Positions 28,210 to 38,790 of a DNA stretch of 64,000 nucleotides are shown here, in pieces. Under the pieces are notes generated by a model. The model saw nothing but the letters and a program-made list of their open reading frames with translations. It searched no databases and was not told the DNA's origin. The stretch is from positions 517,928-581,927 of the forward strand of contig CASFKG010000001.1 of the NCBI GenBank assembly GCA_949295325.1, in the 5' to 3' direction. This DNA is from an uncultured bacterium. GTDB lineage: Bacteria > Bacillota_I > Bacilli_A > RFN20 > CAG-826. How positions within the stretch are numbered: position 1 is the first letter of the stretch; each line of letters opens with the position of its first letter. The position numbers and the translations under genes were made by a program.

Positions 28210-29166
28210 GATAAGGATAACGTTTTACTTTTCTCGCTAACCGCGAACCCTAACCTTGCTAAGGAGGTTTCCGAGGCCCTCGGGCTTCCACTAGGAAACA
28301 GCCAGGTCAGCCATTTTGCCGACGGGGAAGTGATGGCGAGGACGGCCGACAACGTTCGCAATAAGAAGATATACATAATCCAGTCGACCGCGACGCCGGT
28401 AGCCGAGAGACTGATGGAGTTATTGGTCTTCATCGATGCTTTGAAGAAAGCCAAGGCCAAGGAAATAAACCTAGTGATCCCCTATTATGGCTTTTGCAGG
28501 CAGGATAGGATCGCCAAAAGGGGTGAGCCCATCACCGCGAAGTTGGTGGCGACGTTGCTCGAGACCGTCGGTATTTCGCGAATAATCACAATGGACCTGC
28601 ATACCCCGCAGATCCAAGGTTTTTTCTCCGTTCCCGTGGATGATTTGTCCCCTATTCCGCTTTTTGGCCAGTATTATCGCAGGAAATTGGCGGAAATCGG
28701 CGCAAAAACGAGAGATGTAACGGTGGTTTCTCCCGACCACGGCTCGATTCACCGAGCCCGTGACCTCGCCAGTGAACTGCCCGATTCCCAGCTTGCCATC
28801 ATCGATAAAAGGCGCCCCGCTCCAAATACGGCCGAAGTCGTCAACATCGTCGGCGACGTAAAGAACCGCATCTGCGTGATGATCGACGATATCATCGATA
28901 CCGGCGGCACGGTTTTGGCTTCGGTAGAGGCTTTGTACGCCCACGGGGCGAAGGCCGTTTTGGTCGGCGGGACCCATGGCGTCTTCAGCCACGATTCGGG
29001 CAAGGCCCTGCTTGGCTCGCGTATCAAGGATCTGGTCGTAACCAATTCCATCGAACACGATTTGCCAGGCATATCAGTCATTTCCATCGCCCCTATGATT
29101 TCGAAGATGATAGAAGTCAGCGAGGACGGCGGCGACATTCCGGATTCCTGGATGGCATTCTATTGA
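28207..29166 (+). CDS. prs: Ribose-phosphate pyrophosphokinase
   Basis: 319 residues, full length. Makes PRPP from ribose-5-phosphate and ATP for nucleotide, NAD and amino-acid synthesis. Seen: FADGEVM, ATP-site region PYYGFCRQDRIAKRGEP, DLHTPQIQGFF (with Thr-Pro where many have Ala-Gly), VVSPDHGSIHRARDLA, and the PRPP loop VMIDDIIDTGGT. It has its own TATAAT box directly before the start codon. The queuosine genes follow but with a separate promoter. Confidence 0.95.
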   Translation: MDKDNVLLFSLTANPNLAKEVSEALGLPLGNSQVSHFADGEVMARTADNVRNKKIYIIQSTATPVAERLMELLVFIDALKKAKAKEINLVIPYYGFCRQDRIAKRGEPITAKLVATLLETVGISRIITMDLHTPQIQGFFSVPVDDLSPIPLFGQYYRRKLAEIGAKTRDVTVVSPDHGSIHRARDLASELPDSQLAIIDKRRPAPNTAEVVNIVGDVKNRICVMIDDIIDTGGTVLASVEALYAHGAKAVLVGGTHGVFSHDSGKALLGSRIKDLVVTNSIEHDLPGISVISIAPMISKMIEVSEDGGDIPDSWMAFY

Positions 29167-29174
29167 TTTGAGAT

Positions 29175-29180
29175 TATAAT
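29175..29180 (+). promoter_or_regulatory. -10 box of queT
   Basis: Perfect TATAAT. No good -35 is visible because the prs coding end lies there. It would start the riboswitch-bearing transcript near 29187. Confidence 0.5.
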
Positions 29181-29189
29181 AGCCCCGGC

Positions 29190-29242
29190 TAAGGCACGTG
29201 TTCTTCCTCTGAACCACGTATAAAAAACAAGGAGGTCGCAAA
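29190..29242 (+). promoter_or_regulatory. preQ1-I-type riboswitch controlling queT
   Basis: A short hairpin ACGTG/CACGT (29196-29200 with 29215-29219) is followed by an A-rich tail TAAAAAACAAGGAGG, the layout of preQ1-I riboswitches. Loop CTTCC (29203-29207) can pair with GGAGG (29231-29235), which would hide the ribosome binding site in an H-type pseudoknot. Predicted action: preQ1 binding blocks queT translation. Supported by the downstream preQ1 transporter; the loop sequence is longer than the canonical one. Confidence 0.68.
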
Positions 29243-29755
29243 ATGGGCGATCAAAGTCTAATCAAGAAAATCGTGGCCAATGGTCTACTGGCTGCGATTT
29301 ATTTTGTTCTCTGCATTCTCTGCGGGCAGTTCGCATACGGTCCGATTCAATTCAGGATTTCCGAAATCCTGGTTCTGTTATGTTTTTTCCGCCCAGATTT
29401 CATTTGGGGCGTGACGATCGGAACCTTCCTTGCGAACATCATGTCAATCAGCATGTTCGGTCCTTGGGACATGATTTTCGGGACCCTCGCCACTTTAATC
29501 GCCGCGGTGGGCTGCGCGTATCTGTCCCCGCGTCTGCTCGTCGCCTGCGCTTGGCCGGTTTTGGTGAACGCGGTGGTCGTTGGACTGGAACTCTGGCTCA
29601 TAACCGAAACGCCTTTCTGGCTCAATTTCCTGACCGTCGGGGGAGGTGAACTGGCCGTCATCGCCGCCGGCTATGTATTGCTACTGTTCCTGATAAGGCG
29701 TCCTTCCTTTACCGATTCGTTGTCCTTTACCCGCCATGTCGCGGTCAAGTGGTAG
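29243..29755 (+). CDS. queT: PreQ1 transporter substrate-binding subunit QueT
   Basis: 170 residues, five or six hydrophobic helices. The QFRISEILVLLCFFRPDFIWGVTIG, NIMSISMFGPWDMIFGTLATL and AWPVLVNAVVVG signatures identify the QueT family, the ECF-type S component for queuosine precursors. It would rely on shared EcfA/EcfT components encoded elsewhere. A strong AAGGAGG site 7 nt before the ATG sits inside the predicted preQ1 riboswitch. First gene of a queuosine salvage set with tgt, queA and queH. Confidence 0.93.
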   Translation: MGDQSLIKKIVANGLLAAIYFVLCILCGQFAYGPIQFRISEILVLLCFFRPDFIWGVTIGTFLANIMSISMFGPWDMIFGTLATLIAAVGCAYLSPRLLVACAWPVLVNAVVVGLELWLITETPFWLNFLTVGGGELAVIAAGYVLLLFLIRRPSFTDSLSFTRHVAVKW

Positions 29756-29757
29756 TT

Positions 29758-30905
<1,148 letters not shown>

Positions 30906-30906
<1 letters not shown>

Positions 30907-31958
30907 TGGACATCAATCTATTCGACTTCTATCTGCCGGAAAGCCAGATAGCCCAGTCTCCGAGTTCGGTAAGGGACGCCTGCCGTCTTCTGGCGGTGGA
31001 TAGGGAACGCAAAACCTACGAAGACAAAATCTTCTCCGACATCATCGACTACCTAGATCCAAGCGATGTCTTGGTCAGAAATAACACGAAGGTGATCCCA
31101 GCCCGTTTGATCGGCGTGAAGGAGGATACCGGCGGGGCAGTGGAACTGCTTATTTTAAAGCCCATCGGGGAAGACGAATACGAATGCCTTGTAGGCCATG
31201 CCAAAAGCGTCCGCTTGGGCACTGCCTGCATTTTCGGAGAGGGTAAACTCAGGGCGGTCTGCACGGCGGTCCTCGATGAAGGCATCCGCCACTTTAAATT
31301 TTTCTATCGAGGAGTATTGATGGAGGTCCTAGAGCAAATTGGACAAATGCCTTTGCCGCCTTACATCAAGAAGCAAATTTCCAAAAACGACGACTATCAG
31401 ACGGTTTATGCGAAGATTCCTGGATCGACCGCCGCCCCTACCGCCGGATTCCATTTTACGGACGATCTATTGGAGAAAATTGCACAGAAAGGCATCCAAA
31501 TAATCGATATCACATTGAATATCGGTTTAGGAACCTTCCGCCCGGTAAAGGTCCAGGATACCAAGGACCACCATATGCACTCGGAACTTTACGAGATATC
31601 GCAACCGGCCGCCGAATACCTTAATAATGCCAAGAAGGCCGGTCGCCGCATCGTCGCGGTCGGCACGACCTCCGTTAGGACGCTCGAAGCCAACTACACA
31701 AAGTACGGTATGTTCAAGCCAGCAAAGGAAGAAACCTCGATTTTCATCGAACCCGGATACGTTTATAAAGCCGTTGATGCCCTTATTACCAATTTCCATC
31801 TGCCGAAGTCTACCTTGGTGATGCTGGTCTCCGCTTTCATGGGGCGCAAGTTCACCCTCGAGTGCTACGAACACGCGGTAAGGTCCGGCTATCGTTTCTT
31901 CTCTTTCGGGGATGCCATGTTCATCCACGGCCGCTACGACTATGGGAACGAAGACTAA
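30906..31958 (+). CDS. queA: S-adenosylmethionine:tRNA ribosyltransferase-isomerase
   Basis: 350 residues, full length. Transfers and isomerises the ribose of SAM onto preQ1-tRNA, giving epoxyqueuosine. Family signatures: FDFYLPESQIAQ at the N-terminus, RNNTKVIPARLIG, GQMPLPPYI, PGSTAAPTAGFHFT, THNIGLGTFRPV-like ITLNIGLGTFRPV, HMHSELYEI and FHLPKSTLVMLVSAF. Starts within the tgt stop (TGATG) and its last 17 nt overlap queH, so the three modification genes are tightly coupled. Confidence 0.97.
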
Positions 31959-32595
31959 CTACGAGAGGCTCTATCTAGAAGAAGTCCTTTCGCTTGGCGG
32001 TAAGCGCCCCACTTTGCTGCTGCATAGCTGCTGCGGCCCCTGCTCGACCTTCCCGCTGACTTATCTGGCCCCGCATTTCGACGTTACCGTCTACTATTCG
32101 AATTCGAATATCTTCCCGCAGGAGGAATACACGAGGCGCCTCGGCGAACAAAAAAGGTTTCTGGAATACCTGAAAAGGGACTACGGCTACGAGGTTGGAC
32201 TCGTGGTTCCCGCTTATGACCACGATGCCTACATGGAGGAACTGCGGCCTTTGGCTGGCGAGCGCGAAGGCGGGAACCGTTGCCGCCTCTGCTACGAAAA
32301 ACGCATGAAGGAAGGCTATGACTATGCCGAAGCGCATGGCTTCGACTACTTTGCCACGCTAATGACGGTCAGCCGCCAGAAGGACAGCCAGGTACTGAAT
32401 GAGATAGGGGAGAAGCTATCCAAGGAGCATGCAAAGACAAGATACCTTTTCAGCGATTTCAAGAAGGACAACGGAAACCAGATCGGCAACCGCCTGGCCG
32501 TCTCTTACGGACTCTATAGGCAGGATTACTGCGGCTGCGAATACTCTTCGCACGGTGGCCACGAGAGCTTAGATGGCCCCGCAAAAACTGAATGA
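31942..32595 (+). CDS. queH: Epoxyqueuosine reductase QueH
   Basis: 217 residues, QueH (former DUF208) family, the non-cobalamin enzyme that reduces epoxyqueuosine to queuosine in tRNA. Characteristic cysteines are present: HSCCGPCS near the N-terminus, NRCRLCYEKRM in the middle and DYCGCEYS near the end. They bind the [4Fe-4S] cluster and a second metal. The ATG at 31942 is preferred over one 30 nt upstream because homologues begin close to the LLLHSCCGPC strand. Overlaps queA and is followed by a terminator. Confidence 0.93.
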   Translation: MGTKTNYERLYLEEVLSLGGKRPTLLLHSCCGPCSTFPLTYLAPHFDVTVYYSNSNIFPQEEYTRRLGEQKRFLEYLKRDYGYEVGLVVPAYDHDAYMEELRPLAGEREGGNRCRLCYEKRMKEGYDYAEAHGFDYFATLMTVSRQKDSQVLNEIGEKLSKEHAKTRYLFSDFKKDNGNQIGNRLAVSYGLYRQDYCGCEYSSHGGHESLDGPAKTE

Positions 32596-32598
32596 AAA

Positions 32599-32631
32599 TT
32601 GTGCATGGTGCACAAAGTTTTTTAATTTTTG
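32599..32631 (+). terminator. Terminator of the queuosine operon
   Basis: Stem TTGTGCA/TGCACAA (32599-32605 with 32609-32615), 3-nt loop, then T6 and a second T-run. The following ~85 nt are markedly AT-rich. Confidence 0.85.
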
Positions 32632-32716
32632 AATTTGTCGAATTTGAAAAATCCCGAGATTATCGGGTAAATCCGGATTGTTAAGATTGCATCTAAATTT
32701 TTAGGCAATTTTCCCT

Positions 32717-32745
32717 TTGCGCGCATGAGTGCGTTAGCGTATAGT
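32717..32745 (+). promoter_or_regulatory. Promoter of the S10-spc-alpha superoperon
   Basis: TTGCGC (32717-32722), 17-nt spacer, TATAGT (32740-32745). An AT-rich stretch directly upstream (32620-32710) could serve as an UP-element region. Confidence 0.65.
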
Positions 32746-32750
32746 TACAA

Positions 32751-32871
32751 ACGCTGGCGCCAGCGTAGAACTGCGAGGTTGCCGATACACCGACAGGCGT
32801 TGTCATGACAGGTCTTCGGGGAATTCGCAGCGAGCAGGCGCCAAGAAGCCTGATACGGAGGAAATAAACTC
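32751..32871 (+). promoter_or_regulatory. Structured 5' leader of the ribosomal superoperon
   Basis: The ~120-nt leader begins with a 16-nt perfect palindrome (32751-32766, ACGCTGGC/GCCAGCGT). A domain closed by CTGCGA/TCGCAG follows, then CAGGC/GCCTG just before the GGAGG of rpsJ. It is not coding. It is a candidate site for autogenous control by a ribosomal protein; I do not recognise a described leader family. Confidence 0.45.
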
Positions 32872-33183
32872 ATGGCAAAAGAAAAGAAGATCCGGGTAAG
32901 GCTGCAGGCCTACGATTACAAGATGCTCGATCTCTCGGTCGAGAAGATAATCGATGCAGCCAAAAGGACCGGAGCAAGGGTCAAAGGACCCATTCCACTT
33001 CCCACCGAGAAGCAGGTATACACCCTGCTGCGTGCTACCTTCAAATACAAGGACAGCCGCGAACAGTTCGAAATCCGCACCCACAAGAGGCTAATCGACC
33101 TAATCAATCCGACTAAGGAAACGATCGATAGCCTAAGGAAGATCAACCTTCCTAGCGGCGTGGACATCGATATCAAGCTCTAA
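32872..33183 (+). CDS. rpsJ: Ribosomal protein S10
   Basis: 103 residues, normal length. Small-subunit head protein, also the NusE partner of NusB in antitermination. Seen: [21 protein letters not shown] at the start, [17 protein letters not shown], and [32 protein letters not shown] at the end. GGAGG precedes the ATG by 9 nt. First gene of the superoperon, downstream of a structured leader. Confidence 0.97.
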   Translation: MAKEKKIRVRLQAYDYKMLDLSVEKIIDAAKRTGARVKGPIPLPTEKQVYTLLRATFKYKDSREQFEIRTHKRLIDLINPTKETIDSLRKINLPSGVDIDIKL

Positions 33184-33194
33184 GGAGGCCAGTC

Positions 33195-33905
33195 ATGAAA
33201 CAACTCATCGGAAGAAAAATGGGCATGACCGAGGTCTTCGCCGAAGACGGGACCATGTATCCGGTCACCGTCGTCGAAGTCCTGCCCAACGTCGTACTCG
33301 GCAAAAGGACGATTGAAAAGAACGGTTACGAAGCTCTCCAGGTCGGTTACGAAGAAGGCCGTGCCAAGAGCCTGAACAAGTGCGAAAAGGGATTCTTCGC
33401 CAAGGCCGGCGTCGCGCCGACCCGCCACATCGCCGAACTGAAGGGCGACGAAATCTATTCCAAGAACGTCGGCGATACCTTCGGCGCCGAGCTCTTCTCC
33501 GCCGGGGACGTCGTCGATGTCATCGGCACCAGCAAGGGCCATGGCTATAGTGGCACGATCAAGCGCTACCACCACCACATCGGCCCCAAGGGACACGGCT
33601 CCGGTTATCACCGCCAGATCGGCTCGTTGGCCAACAACGGCCGCTGCAACAACCGCGTCATCCCCGGCAAGACGATGTCCGGACACTTCGGAAACCATTC
33701 CTCCACCGTGCTTAACCTCACCGTGGTCGAAAGCAATGCCGAAAAGGGATACCTACTTATAAAAGGAGGAATCCCGGGACCCCGCAGGAGCCTCGTCACC
33801 GTGCGCTCTGCCGTCCTAACCCAATTCAAGAAGCCCAGCGTTTCGCCCCTCGTGGACCGTACTCCCAAGGCCGAACCCGCTAGCGAAGAAAAGAAAGGAG
33901 AATAA
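33195..33905 (+). CDS. rplC: Ribosomal protein L3
   Basis: 236 residues, longer than the usual ~210 because of a C-terminal charged tail (PKAEPASEEKKGE). It helps organise the peptidyl-transferase centre; the extended loop is visible as HHHIGPKGHGSGYHRQIGSL, containing the glutamine that is methylated in some bacteria. GTSKGHGYSGTIKRY is also typical. GGAGG lies 7 nt before the ATG, 11 nt after rpsJ. Confidence 0.97.
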   Translation: MKQLIGRKMGMTEVFAEDGTMYPVTVVEVLPNVVLGKRTIEKNGYEALQVGYEEGRAKSLNKCEKGFFAKAGVAPTRHIAELKGDEIYSKNVGDTFGAELFSAGDVVDVIGTSKGHGYSGTIKRYHHHIGPKGHGSGYHRQIGSLANNGRCNNRVIPGKTMSGHFGNHSSTVLNLTVVESNAEKGYLLIKGGIPGPRRSLVTVRSAVLTQFKKPSVSPLVDRTPKAEPASEEKKGE

Positions 33906-33910
33906 CCCCA

Positions 33911-34543
33911 ATGGCCAATACCAAGAGTTTCCCGGTATTCAACCTCTCCGGTGAAAAGACGGGGACCGTCTCCCTCGATAAGTCGGTGTTCGCCCTTGAG
34001 GAAGAACACCCCCAGGCCGTCCATGACGCGGTTGTCACCTATCTAGCCAACCGCCGCCAAGCCACCGCGAAGACCAAGAAACGCCACGAAGTGAGCGGCG
34101 GCGGCAAGAAGCCTTGGAGGCAGAAGGGCACCGGCCGTGCCCGCGCCGGTTCCAGCCGCAGCCCGATCTGGGTCGGCGGCGGCACCGTCTTCGGACCCGA
34201 CGGCAACCAGAACTACAAGCTCTCGCAGAACAAGAAAGCCCACGCCCTCGCGCTCCGCTGCGCCTGGACCGAGATGGCCGGGAAAGGCCTCATCATCGTC
34301 GATGACCTGAGCCTACCCGAAATCTCCACCAAGGCCTTCGCCAAGGATCTCGAGAACATAAAGGCCGGCAAGAAGGTAATCCTCGTCGCCGGCGAAGACA
34401 CCAACCTTATATATAGCGCGCGCAACATCGCCGGGCTCGCCATCCGCAGCTGCGACAACGTGAGCGTCTACGACCTGCTCGACAACGATTCCGTCGTCAT
34501 CAGCAAGCAGGACATCAAGAAAATCGAGGAGGGCCTCAAGTAA
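33911..34543 (+). CDS. rplD: Ribosomal protein L4
   Basis: 210 residues. Lines the nascent-peptide tunnel through the loop seen as RHEVSGGGKKPWRQKGTGRARAGS. In E. coli L4 is the autogenous regulator of the S10 operon, which makes it a candidate ligand for the structured leader at 32751-32871, although that mechanism is not established in Bacillota. Ribosome binding site AAAGGAG; the stop shares a base with the rplW start. Confidence 0.97.
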   Translation: MANTKSFPVFNLSGEKTGTVSLDKSVFALEEEHPQAVHDAVVTYLANRRQATAKTKKRHEVSGGGKKPWRQKGTGRARAGSSRSPIWVGGGTVFGPDGNQNYKLSQNKKAHALALRCAWTEMAGKGLIIVDDLSLPEISTKAFAKDLENIKAGKKVILVAGEDTNLIYSARNIAGLAIRSCDNVSVYDLLDNDSVVISKQDIKKIEEGLK

Positions 34544-34893
34544 TGGCAGAAAAGGAAAAGGCCAAGAAGGCCGAAAAGGTAGATCCGAAGTTCGCCAAGG
34601 CCGTCGAAAGCGACTACGCCGTTGTTCTCACCCCGGTGATCACCGAAAAGTCGATGGCCCTGATGCAGAACGAGAACAAGGTCACCGTCCGCGTAAAGGC
34701 CGGTGCCAACAAGACGGAAGTCAAGGAAGCCTTCCAGCGCATCTTCCAGGTCAAGGTCGACGACGTCAACATCTCCAACGTTGGCTCGAAGGCCAAATCC
34801 CGCGGCGGACGTTACCAAGGCCACGTCCCCGGATACAAGAAGGCGGTCGTCTCCGTCGCCCAAGGCGAAGCCATCGACCTCTTCAAGGAGTAA
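34543..34893 (+). CDS. rplW: Ribosomal protein L23
   Basis: 116 residues, about 20 more than usual, owing to an N-terminal Lys/Glu/Ala segment before the conserved VLTPVITEKSM. L23 sits at the tunnel exit and docks trigger factor and SRP. The remaining core (FQVKVDDVNISNVGSKAKSR, GHVPGYKKAVVSV) is standard. TAATG overlap with rplD. An apparent 48-nt gap follows before rplB. Confidence 0.95.
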   Translation: MAEKEKAKKAEKVDPKFAKAVESDYAVVLTPVITEKSMALMQNENKVTVRVKAGANKTEVKEAFQRIFQVKVDDVNISNVGSKAKSRGGRYQGHVPGYKKAVVSVAQGEAIDLFKE

Positions 34894-34941
34894 GGAACCA
34901 CCCGTAGCAAAGCTACAAAGCATCCGATATAGGAGAAAAAC

Positions 34942-35775
34942 ATGGCAATAAAGACTTATCGCCCGTATACCAAGAGCCGCCGCCACATGACGACCTCGGC
35001 CTACGCGGAAATTACCAAAGCCACTCCTGAGAAAGCATTGCTGGCCCCGAAGAAGAAGACCGGTGGCCGCAACAATCAGGGAGTCATCACCTGCCGCCAT
35101 ATCGGCGGAGGCAACAAGAACCGTTACCGCATCATCGACTTCAAGCGCAACAAAGACGGAATCAAGGCCGTCATCAAGGCCATCGAATACGATCCCAACC
35201 GCAATGCCTTCATTGCCTTGGCGGTTTATGCCGACGGCGAGAAGCGCTACATCATCGCCCCCAAGGGCCTCAAGGTCGGGGACGAGATAGTGTCCGGCCC
35301 GGCCACCGACATCAAAACCGGCAACGCCCTCGAACTGAGGAACATCCCGGACGGAACCTTCGTGCACTGCCTCGAGCTGCAGCCCGGAAAGGGCGCCCAG
35401 CTCTGCCGGGCTGCCGGCACCAGCGCCCAGGTACTCGGAAGCGAAGGACGCTACGTTACCGTGCGTCTGGCTTCGAGCGAAGTCAGGAAGCTTCTTGCCA
35501 CCTGCCGCGCCACCATCGGCATCGTCGGCAACGAGGACTACAACCTGATCAACGTCGGCAAAGCCGGCAAAACCCGCCACATGGGTACCCGTCCGACGGT
35601 CCGTGGCTCGGCCATGAACCCGAATGACCACCCCCACGGCGGCGGCGAGGGCAAGTGCCCCGTCGGCAAGGACGCCCCGCGCACCCCTTGGGGCAAGCGC
35701 GCCCTCGGCGTCAAGACCCGCCGTCAGAAGAAGAATTCCAGCCGCCTCATCATCAGGCGCAAGAACGATAGGTAA
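34942..35775 (+). CDS. rplB: Ribosomal protein L2
   Basis: 277 residues, normal length. Required for subunit joining and peptidyl transfer. Typical segments: [35 protein letters not shown], and the C-terminal [18 protein letters not shown] with the conserved functional histidine. AGGAG precedes the ATG by 8 nt. Confidence 0.98.
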   Translation: MAIKTYRPYTKSRRHMTTSAYAEITKATPEKALLAPKKKTGGRNNQGVITCRHIGGGNKNRYRIIDFKRNKDGIKAVIKAIEYDPNRNAFIALAVYADGEKRYIIAPKGLKVGDEIVSGPATDIKTGNALELRNIPDGTFVHCLELQPGKGAQLCRAAGTSAQVLGSEGRYVTVRLASSEVRKLLATCRATIGIVGNEDYNLINVGKAGKTRHMGTRPTVRGSAMNPNDHPHGGGEGKCPVGKDAPRTPWGKRALGVKTRRQKKNSSRLIIRRKNDR

Positions 35776-35785
35776 GGAGTAAGAC

Positions 35786-36079
35786 ATGGCACGTTCAAGC
35801 AAGAAAAGCCCGTTCGTGGATAGCTACCTCCTTAAGAAGGTAGAAGCCCTCGACAAGTCGGGCAAGCACGAGATCATCAAGACCTGGTCCCGCAGAAGCA
35901 CCATTTACCCGGCCTTCGTCGAACACACCTTCGCCGTCTATAACGGCAAGGAACACATCACCGTCTATGTCACCGAAGACATGGTCGGCCATAAGCTAGG
36001 CGAGTTTGCCCCGACCAGGACCTTCCCCGGCCACCACGGCAACAACGCCGGCGATCAGGCCGCTCAGGGCCGCAAGTAA
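35786..36079 (+). CDS. rpsS: Ribosomal protein S19
   Basis: 97 residues. Small-subunit head protein contacting S13 and the A-site finger. Typical segments: [40 protein letters not shown] and [16 protein letters not shown]. The end carries a few extra residues ([11 protein letters not shown]). AAGGAG precedes the ATG. Confidence 0.98.
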   Translation: MARSSKKSPFVDSYLLKKVEALDKSGKHEIIKTWSRRSTIYPAFVEHTFAVYNGKEHITVYVTEDMVGHKLGEFAPTRTFPGHHGNNAGDQAAQGRK

Positions 36080-36090
36080 GGAGTAACCTT

Positions 36091-36627
36091 ATGGCAGAAA
36101 CCAAAAAGAAGACCGTGAAGAAGGAAGAAGAAGCCACGGTTGAAAAGGCCCCCAAGAAGGCGGCCAAGGCCAAAAAGGCCGAGCCCAAAGAGGAAAGCAA
36201 GGCCGTAGCCAAGGCCAAAAAGGCCGAAGCCAAGGCCCCGAAGGCCGAAACCAAGGTCGAGAAGAAGGAAGAAGCCCCCAAGAAGGAGGTGCACGAAGCC
36301 CGCTGCATCGCCAAGGGCGTCCGCGTCACCCCGCGGAAACTCCGCCTCGTCGTGGATTTGGTCCGCGGCAAGGACGTCGCCGAAGCCCTCGGGATACTCA
36401 AGGTGCTTCGCCGTTCCGCCTCCGACCCGGTCTATAAGGCCATCAAGTCGGCGGCCAGCAACGCCACCAACAACTTCGGGCTCGATTACGGATCTCTCTA
36501 CGTCGCGGAAATACAGGTCAGCGACGCCTTCCGCATCAAGCGCTTCATCCCCCGCGCCAAGGGGAGCGCCAGCCCCATCGTCAAGCGGAACAGCAACCTC
36601 CGCGTCGTAGTAAAGGAAAGGAGATAA
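36091..36627 (+). CDS. rplV: Ribosomal protein L22 with long Lys/Ala/Glu N-terminus
   Basis: 178 residues against ~110-115 normally. The first ~68 residues are a low-complexity Lys/Ala/Glu repeat (KAKKAE-type units) before the conserved core EARCIAKGVRVTPRKLRLVVDLVRGKDV. The tunnel beta-hairpin lies near the end (KRFIPRAKGSASPIVKRNSN). The start is fixed by AAGGAG 7-8 nt upstream and lack of an SD-supported internal ATG. The extension would project from the ribosome surface. Confidence 0.95.
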   Translation: MAETKKKTVKKEEEATVEKAPKKAAKAKKAEPKEESKAVAKAKKAEAKAPKAETKVEKKEEAPKKEVHEARCIAKGVRVTPRKLRLVVDLVRGKDVAEALGILKVLRRSASDPVYKAIKSAASNATNNFGLDYGSLYVAEIQVSDAFRIKRFIPRAKGSASPIVKRNSNLRVVVKERR

Positions 36628-36631
36628 GCCA

Positions 36632-37330
36632 ATGGGACACAAAGTCAACGCCGTCGGCATGCGCATCGGCATCAACCGCGGCTGGGATTCCAACTGGTTT
36701 GCCGCCAAGAAGGACTACGCCAAGTTGCTCCACGAAGACATCGAAATCCGTAGCTATCTAGAGCCCCTTCTCAAGGACGCCCTTCTTAGCCACATCAGCA
36801 TCGGCCGCGTCAAGACCGACGTCGGATTCAACGTCAACATCACCTGCCACGTCGCCCGTCCGGGCGTCGTGATCGGCCAAGACGGAGCCAAGAGCAAGGA
36901 AATCGAAGCCGGGCTCAAGAAGATCGTCAAAAGCGGAAAGGTCTCGTTGAAGATCGTGGACGTCAAGAACCCCGACCTCGACGCGACCCTGATAGGGAAG
37001 TGGATTGCCGGCGAAATAGAAAACCGCCAGTCCTTCCGTTCCACCCAGAAGAAGGCCCTGCAGCGCGTCCGCAAGGCCGGTGCCAAAGGCTGCCGCACCA
37101 TCTGCGGCGGACGTCTCGGCGGTGCCGAGATCGCCCGGGCCGAAGGCTATAAGGACGGGGTCATCCCCCTGCACACCATCAAAGCCGACATCGATTTCGC
37201 CCACGTAGAGGCCGCGACCTCCTACGGACGCATCGGCGTCAAGGTGTGGATCTGCCGTTCCACCGAGAAGGAAGGCAAAGAAGAAAGAAGCGAAGGAGGA
37301 AGCAAGGATGCTCCAGCCAAAGCGCGTTAA
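36632..37330 (+). CDS. rpsC: Ribosomal protein S3
   Basis: 232 residues. Forms the mRNA entry pore with S4 and S5. KH domain segment [24 protein letters not shown] and C-terminal domain [31 protein letters not shown] are standard. A short Glu/Lys/Gly-rich tail follows CRSTEKEG. The last 23 nt overlap the rplP start, whose ribosome binding site is inside this tail. Confidence 0.97.
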   Translation: MGHKVNAVGMRIGINRGWDSNWFAAKKDYAKLLHEDIEIRSYLEPLLKDALLSHISIGRVKTDVGFNVNITCHVARPGVVIGQDGAKSKEIEAGLKKIVKSGKVSLKIVDVKNPDLDATLIGKWIAGEIENRQSFRSTQKKALQRVRKAGAKGCRTICGGRLGGAEIARAEGYKDGVIPLHTIKADIDFAHVEAATSYGRIGVKVWICRSTEKEGKEERSEGGSKDAPAKAR

Positions 37331-37856
37331 ATACCGCCGTCCGCACGGACTGAGCTACGAAGGCCATAGCAAAGGCGGAACCCACGTCGATTTCGGGGAA
37401 TTCGGCCTTCAGGCCATGGAAGGGGCCTACATCACCGACCATCAGATCGAAGCCGCCCGTATAGTGCTTAGCCGCTATACCGACCGGGCCGGGAAGATCT
37501 GGATCAAGATCTTCCCGCACCTGGCCAAGACCAAGAAGCCGGCCGAAGTCCGTATGGGTTCCGGCAAAGGCTCGCCGGAAGGCTGGGTCGCCATCGTCAA
37601 GGAAGGCCGCGTCCTTTTCGAGATCGGCGGCATTCCCGAAGCCACCGCCAAGGAAGCCCTGAGGCTAGCCGCCTACAAGCTTCCCATCAAGTGCCGCGTC
37701 ATCGCCTCGACCCACAAGATCAGCGCCGCGGAACACGCCGCGATGGCCGCTGCCCACGAATCCTCGCTCGAAGCCCTCGAACGCGAGGACCACATCAACC
37801 TCGAGCCCAAGGCCGAGGAACCCGCCGCCACCGAAGGCGAAGCGAAAGGAGAGTAA
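37308..37856 (+). CDS. rplP: Ribosomal protein L16 with C-terminal extension
   Basis: 182 residues versus ~140 normally. The core is standard: [46 protein letters not shown] and [14 protein letters not shown]. About 45 extra residues, Ala/Glu-rich and acidic, follow and end in [14 protein letters not shown]16 orders the A-site region of the large subunit. AGGAGG lies inside the end of rpsC. Confidence 0.96.
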   Translation: MLQPKRVKYRRPHGLSYEGHSKGGTHVDFGEFGLQAMEGAYITDHQIEAARIVLSRYTDRAGKIWIKIFPHLAKTKKPAEVRMGSGKGSPEGWVAIVKEGRVLFEIGGIPEATAKEALRLAAYKLPIKCRVIASTHKISAAEHAAMAAAHESSLEALEREDHINLEPKAEEPAATEGEAKGE

Positions 37857-37859
37857 GCC

Positions 37860-38060
37860 ATGAACATCAAGGAAATGCGCGAGCTCTCGCTTAACGAGCT
37901 CGAAGAGCAGCTTAGCGCCGCCCGCCAGCACCTGTTCGAACTCCGCCGCAAAAAGGCGGTCGGACAGCTGGAGCACGGCGAAGAGGTCCGGGCGGCCCGT
38001 AAGGAAATCGCCAAACTCGAGACCATCAAGCGCGAACACGAGCTGCAAATCAAGAGGTAA
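37860..38060 (+). CDS. rpmC: Ribosomal protein L29
   Basis: 66 residues, two-helix protein near the tunnel exit. MNIKEMRELSLNELEEQL and LRRKKAVGQLEHGEEVRAARKEIAKLETI are typical. Four nucleotides separate it from rplP; AAAGGAG precedes the ATG. Confidence 0.97.
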   Translation: MNIKEMRELSLNELEEQLSAARQHLFELRRKKAVGQLEHGEEVRAARKEIAKLETIKREHELQIKR

Positions 38061-38066
38061 AGGGAC

Positions 38067-38414
38067 ATGGAAAGAAACAGAAGATCGCTCTTCCAGGGCG
38101 TCGTGACCTCGACGAAGATGGACAAGACCATCGTGGTCACCGTCTCCACCAAGCGCAATGACCCCCTGTACCAGAAGCGCGTCGGCTATAGCAGCAAGCT
38201 ATATGCCCACGACGAGCATAACGAGGCCAAGGTAGGCGACACCGTCACCGTAATGGCCTGCCGCCCGCTGTCGAGGACCAAGAGGTTCCGTCTAGTGAGC
38301 ATCGACAAGAAGGCCGTTGACCTAGTCAAGGCCGAAGAGGCCGAAAAGGCGCTAGAGACGGCCGAAGGCATCGAAGAAGCCGTCGGCGAGGCCTCCGGGG
38401 AGGTAGAGGAATGA
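38067..38414 (+). CDS. rpsQ: Ribosomal protein S17 with acidic C-terminal tail
   Basis: 115 residues versus ~85. The OB-fold core is clear ([52 protein letters not shown]). About 30 Glu/Ala/Gly residues follow. The tail is acidic, unlike the basic N-terminal tails of L22 and L5. The stop overlaps the rplN start by 4 nt. Confidence 0.96.
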   Translation: MERNRRSLFQGVVTSTKMDKTIVVTVSTKRNDPLYQKRVGYSSKLYAHDEHNEAKVGDTVTVMACRPLSRTKRFRLVSIDKKAVDLVKAEEAEKALETAEGIEEAVGEASGEVEE

Positions 38415-38779
38415 TCCATAACGAAACCAACCTCGTGGTCGCCGACAATTCCGGCGCCAAAATAGTCAGGGTATTCCGCCAGTACAACGGTGCCAGGAAG
38501 AAGTTCTCCGTCATCGGGGACGTCGTCACCTGCGCCGTCAAGGAAGCCCAGCCCACCGGCAAGGTCAAGAAGGGCCAGGTCGTCAAGGGCGTGATCGTCC
38601 GTCAGAAGAAAGCCCTGCAGAGGGCCGACGGCTCCTGCATCGCCTTCGACGACAACGCCATCGTCTTGATCGACAAGGACGGGGCGCCGCTTGGCACCCG
38701 CGTCTTCGGGCCCGTGGCCCGCGAACTCCGCGACAAGGGATACATGAAGATCATCTCCCTTGCCCCGGAAGTGCTCTAG
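38411..38779 (+). CDS. rplN: Ribosomal protein L14
   Basis: 122 residues, exactly family length. Forms intersubunit bridges and binds RsfS. Typical: [68 protein letters not shown] and [10 protein letters not shown]. Coupled to rpsQ through ATGA. Confidence 0.98.
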   Translation: MIHNETNLVVADNSGAKIVRVFRQYNGARKKFSVIGDVVTCAVKEAQPTGKVKKGQVVKGVIVRQKKALQRADGSCIAFDDNAIVLIDKDGAPLGTRVFGPVARELRDKGYMKIISLAPEVL

Positions 38780-38790
38780 GAGGAGAAGAA

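Noticed and set aside
34468..35802. 444-codon open frame antisense to rplW-rplB
   Set aside because: Opposes conserved ribosomal-protein genes; long antisense frames are a side effect of codon bias here.
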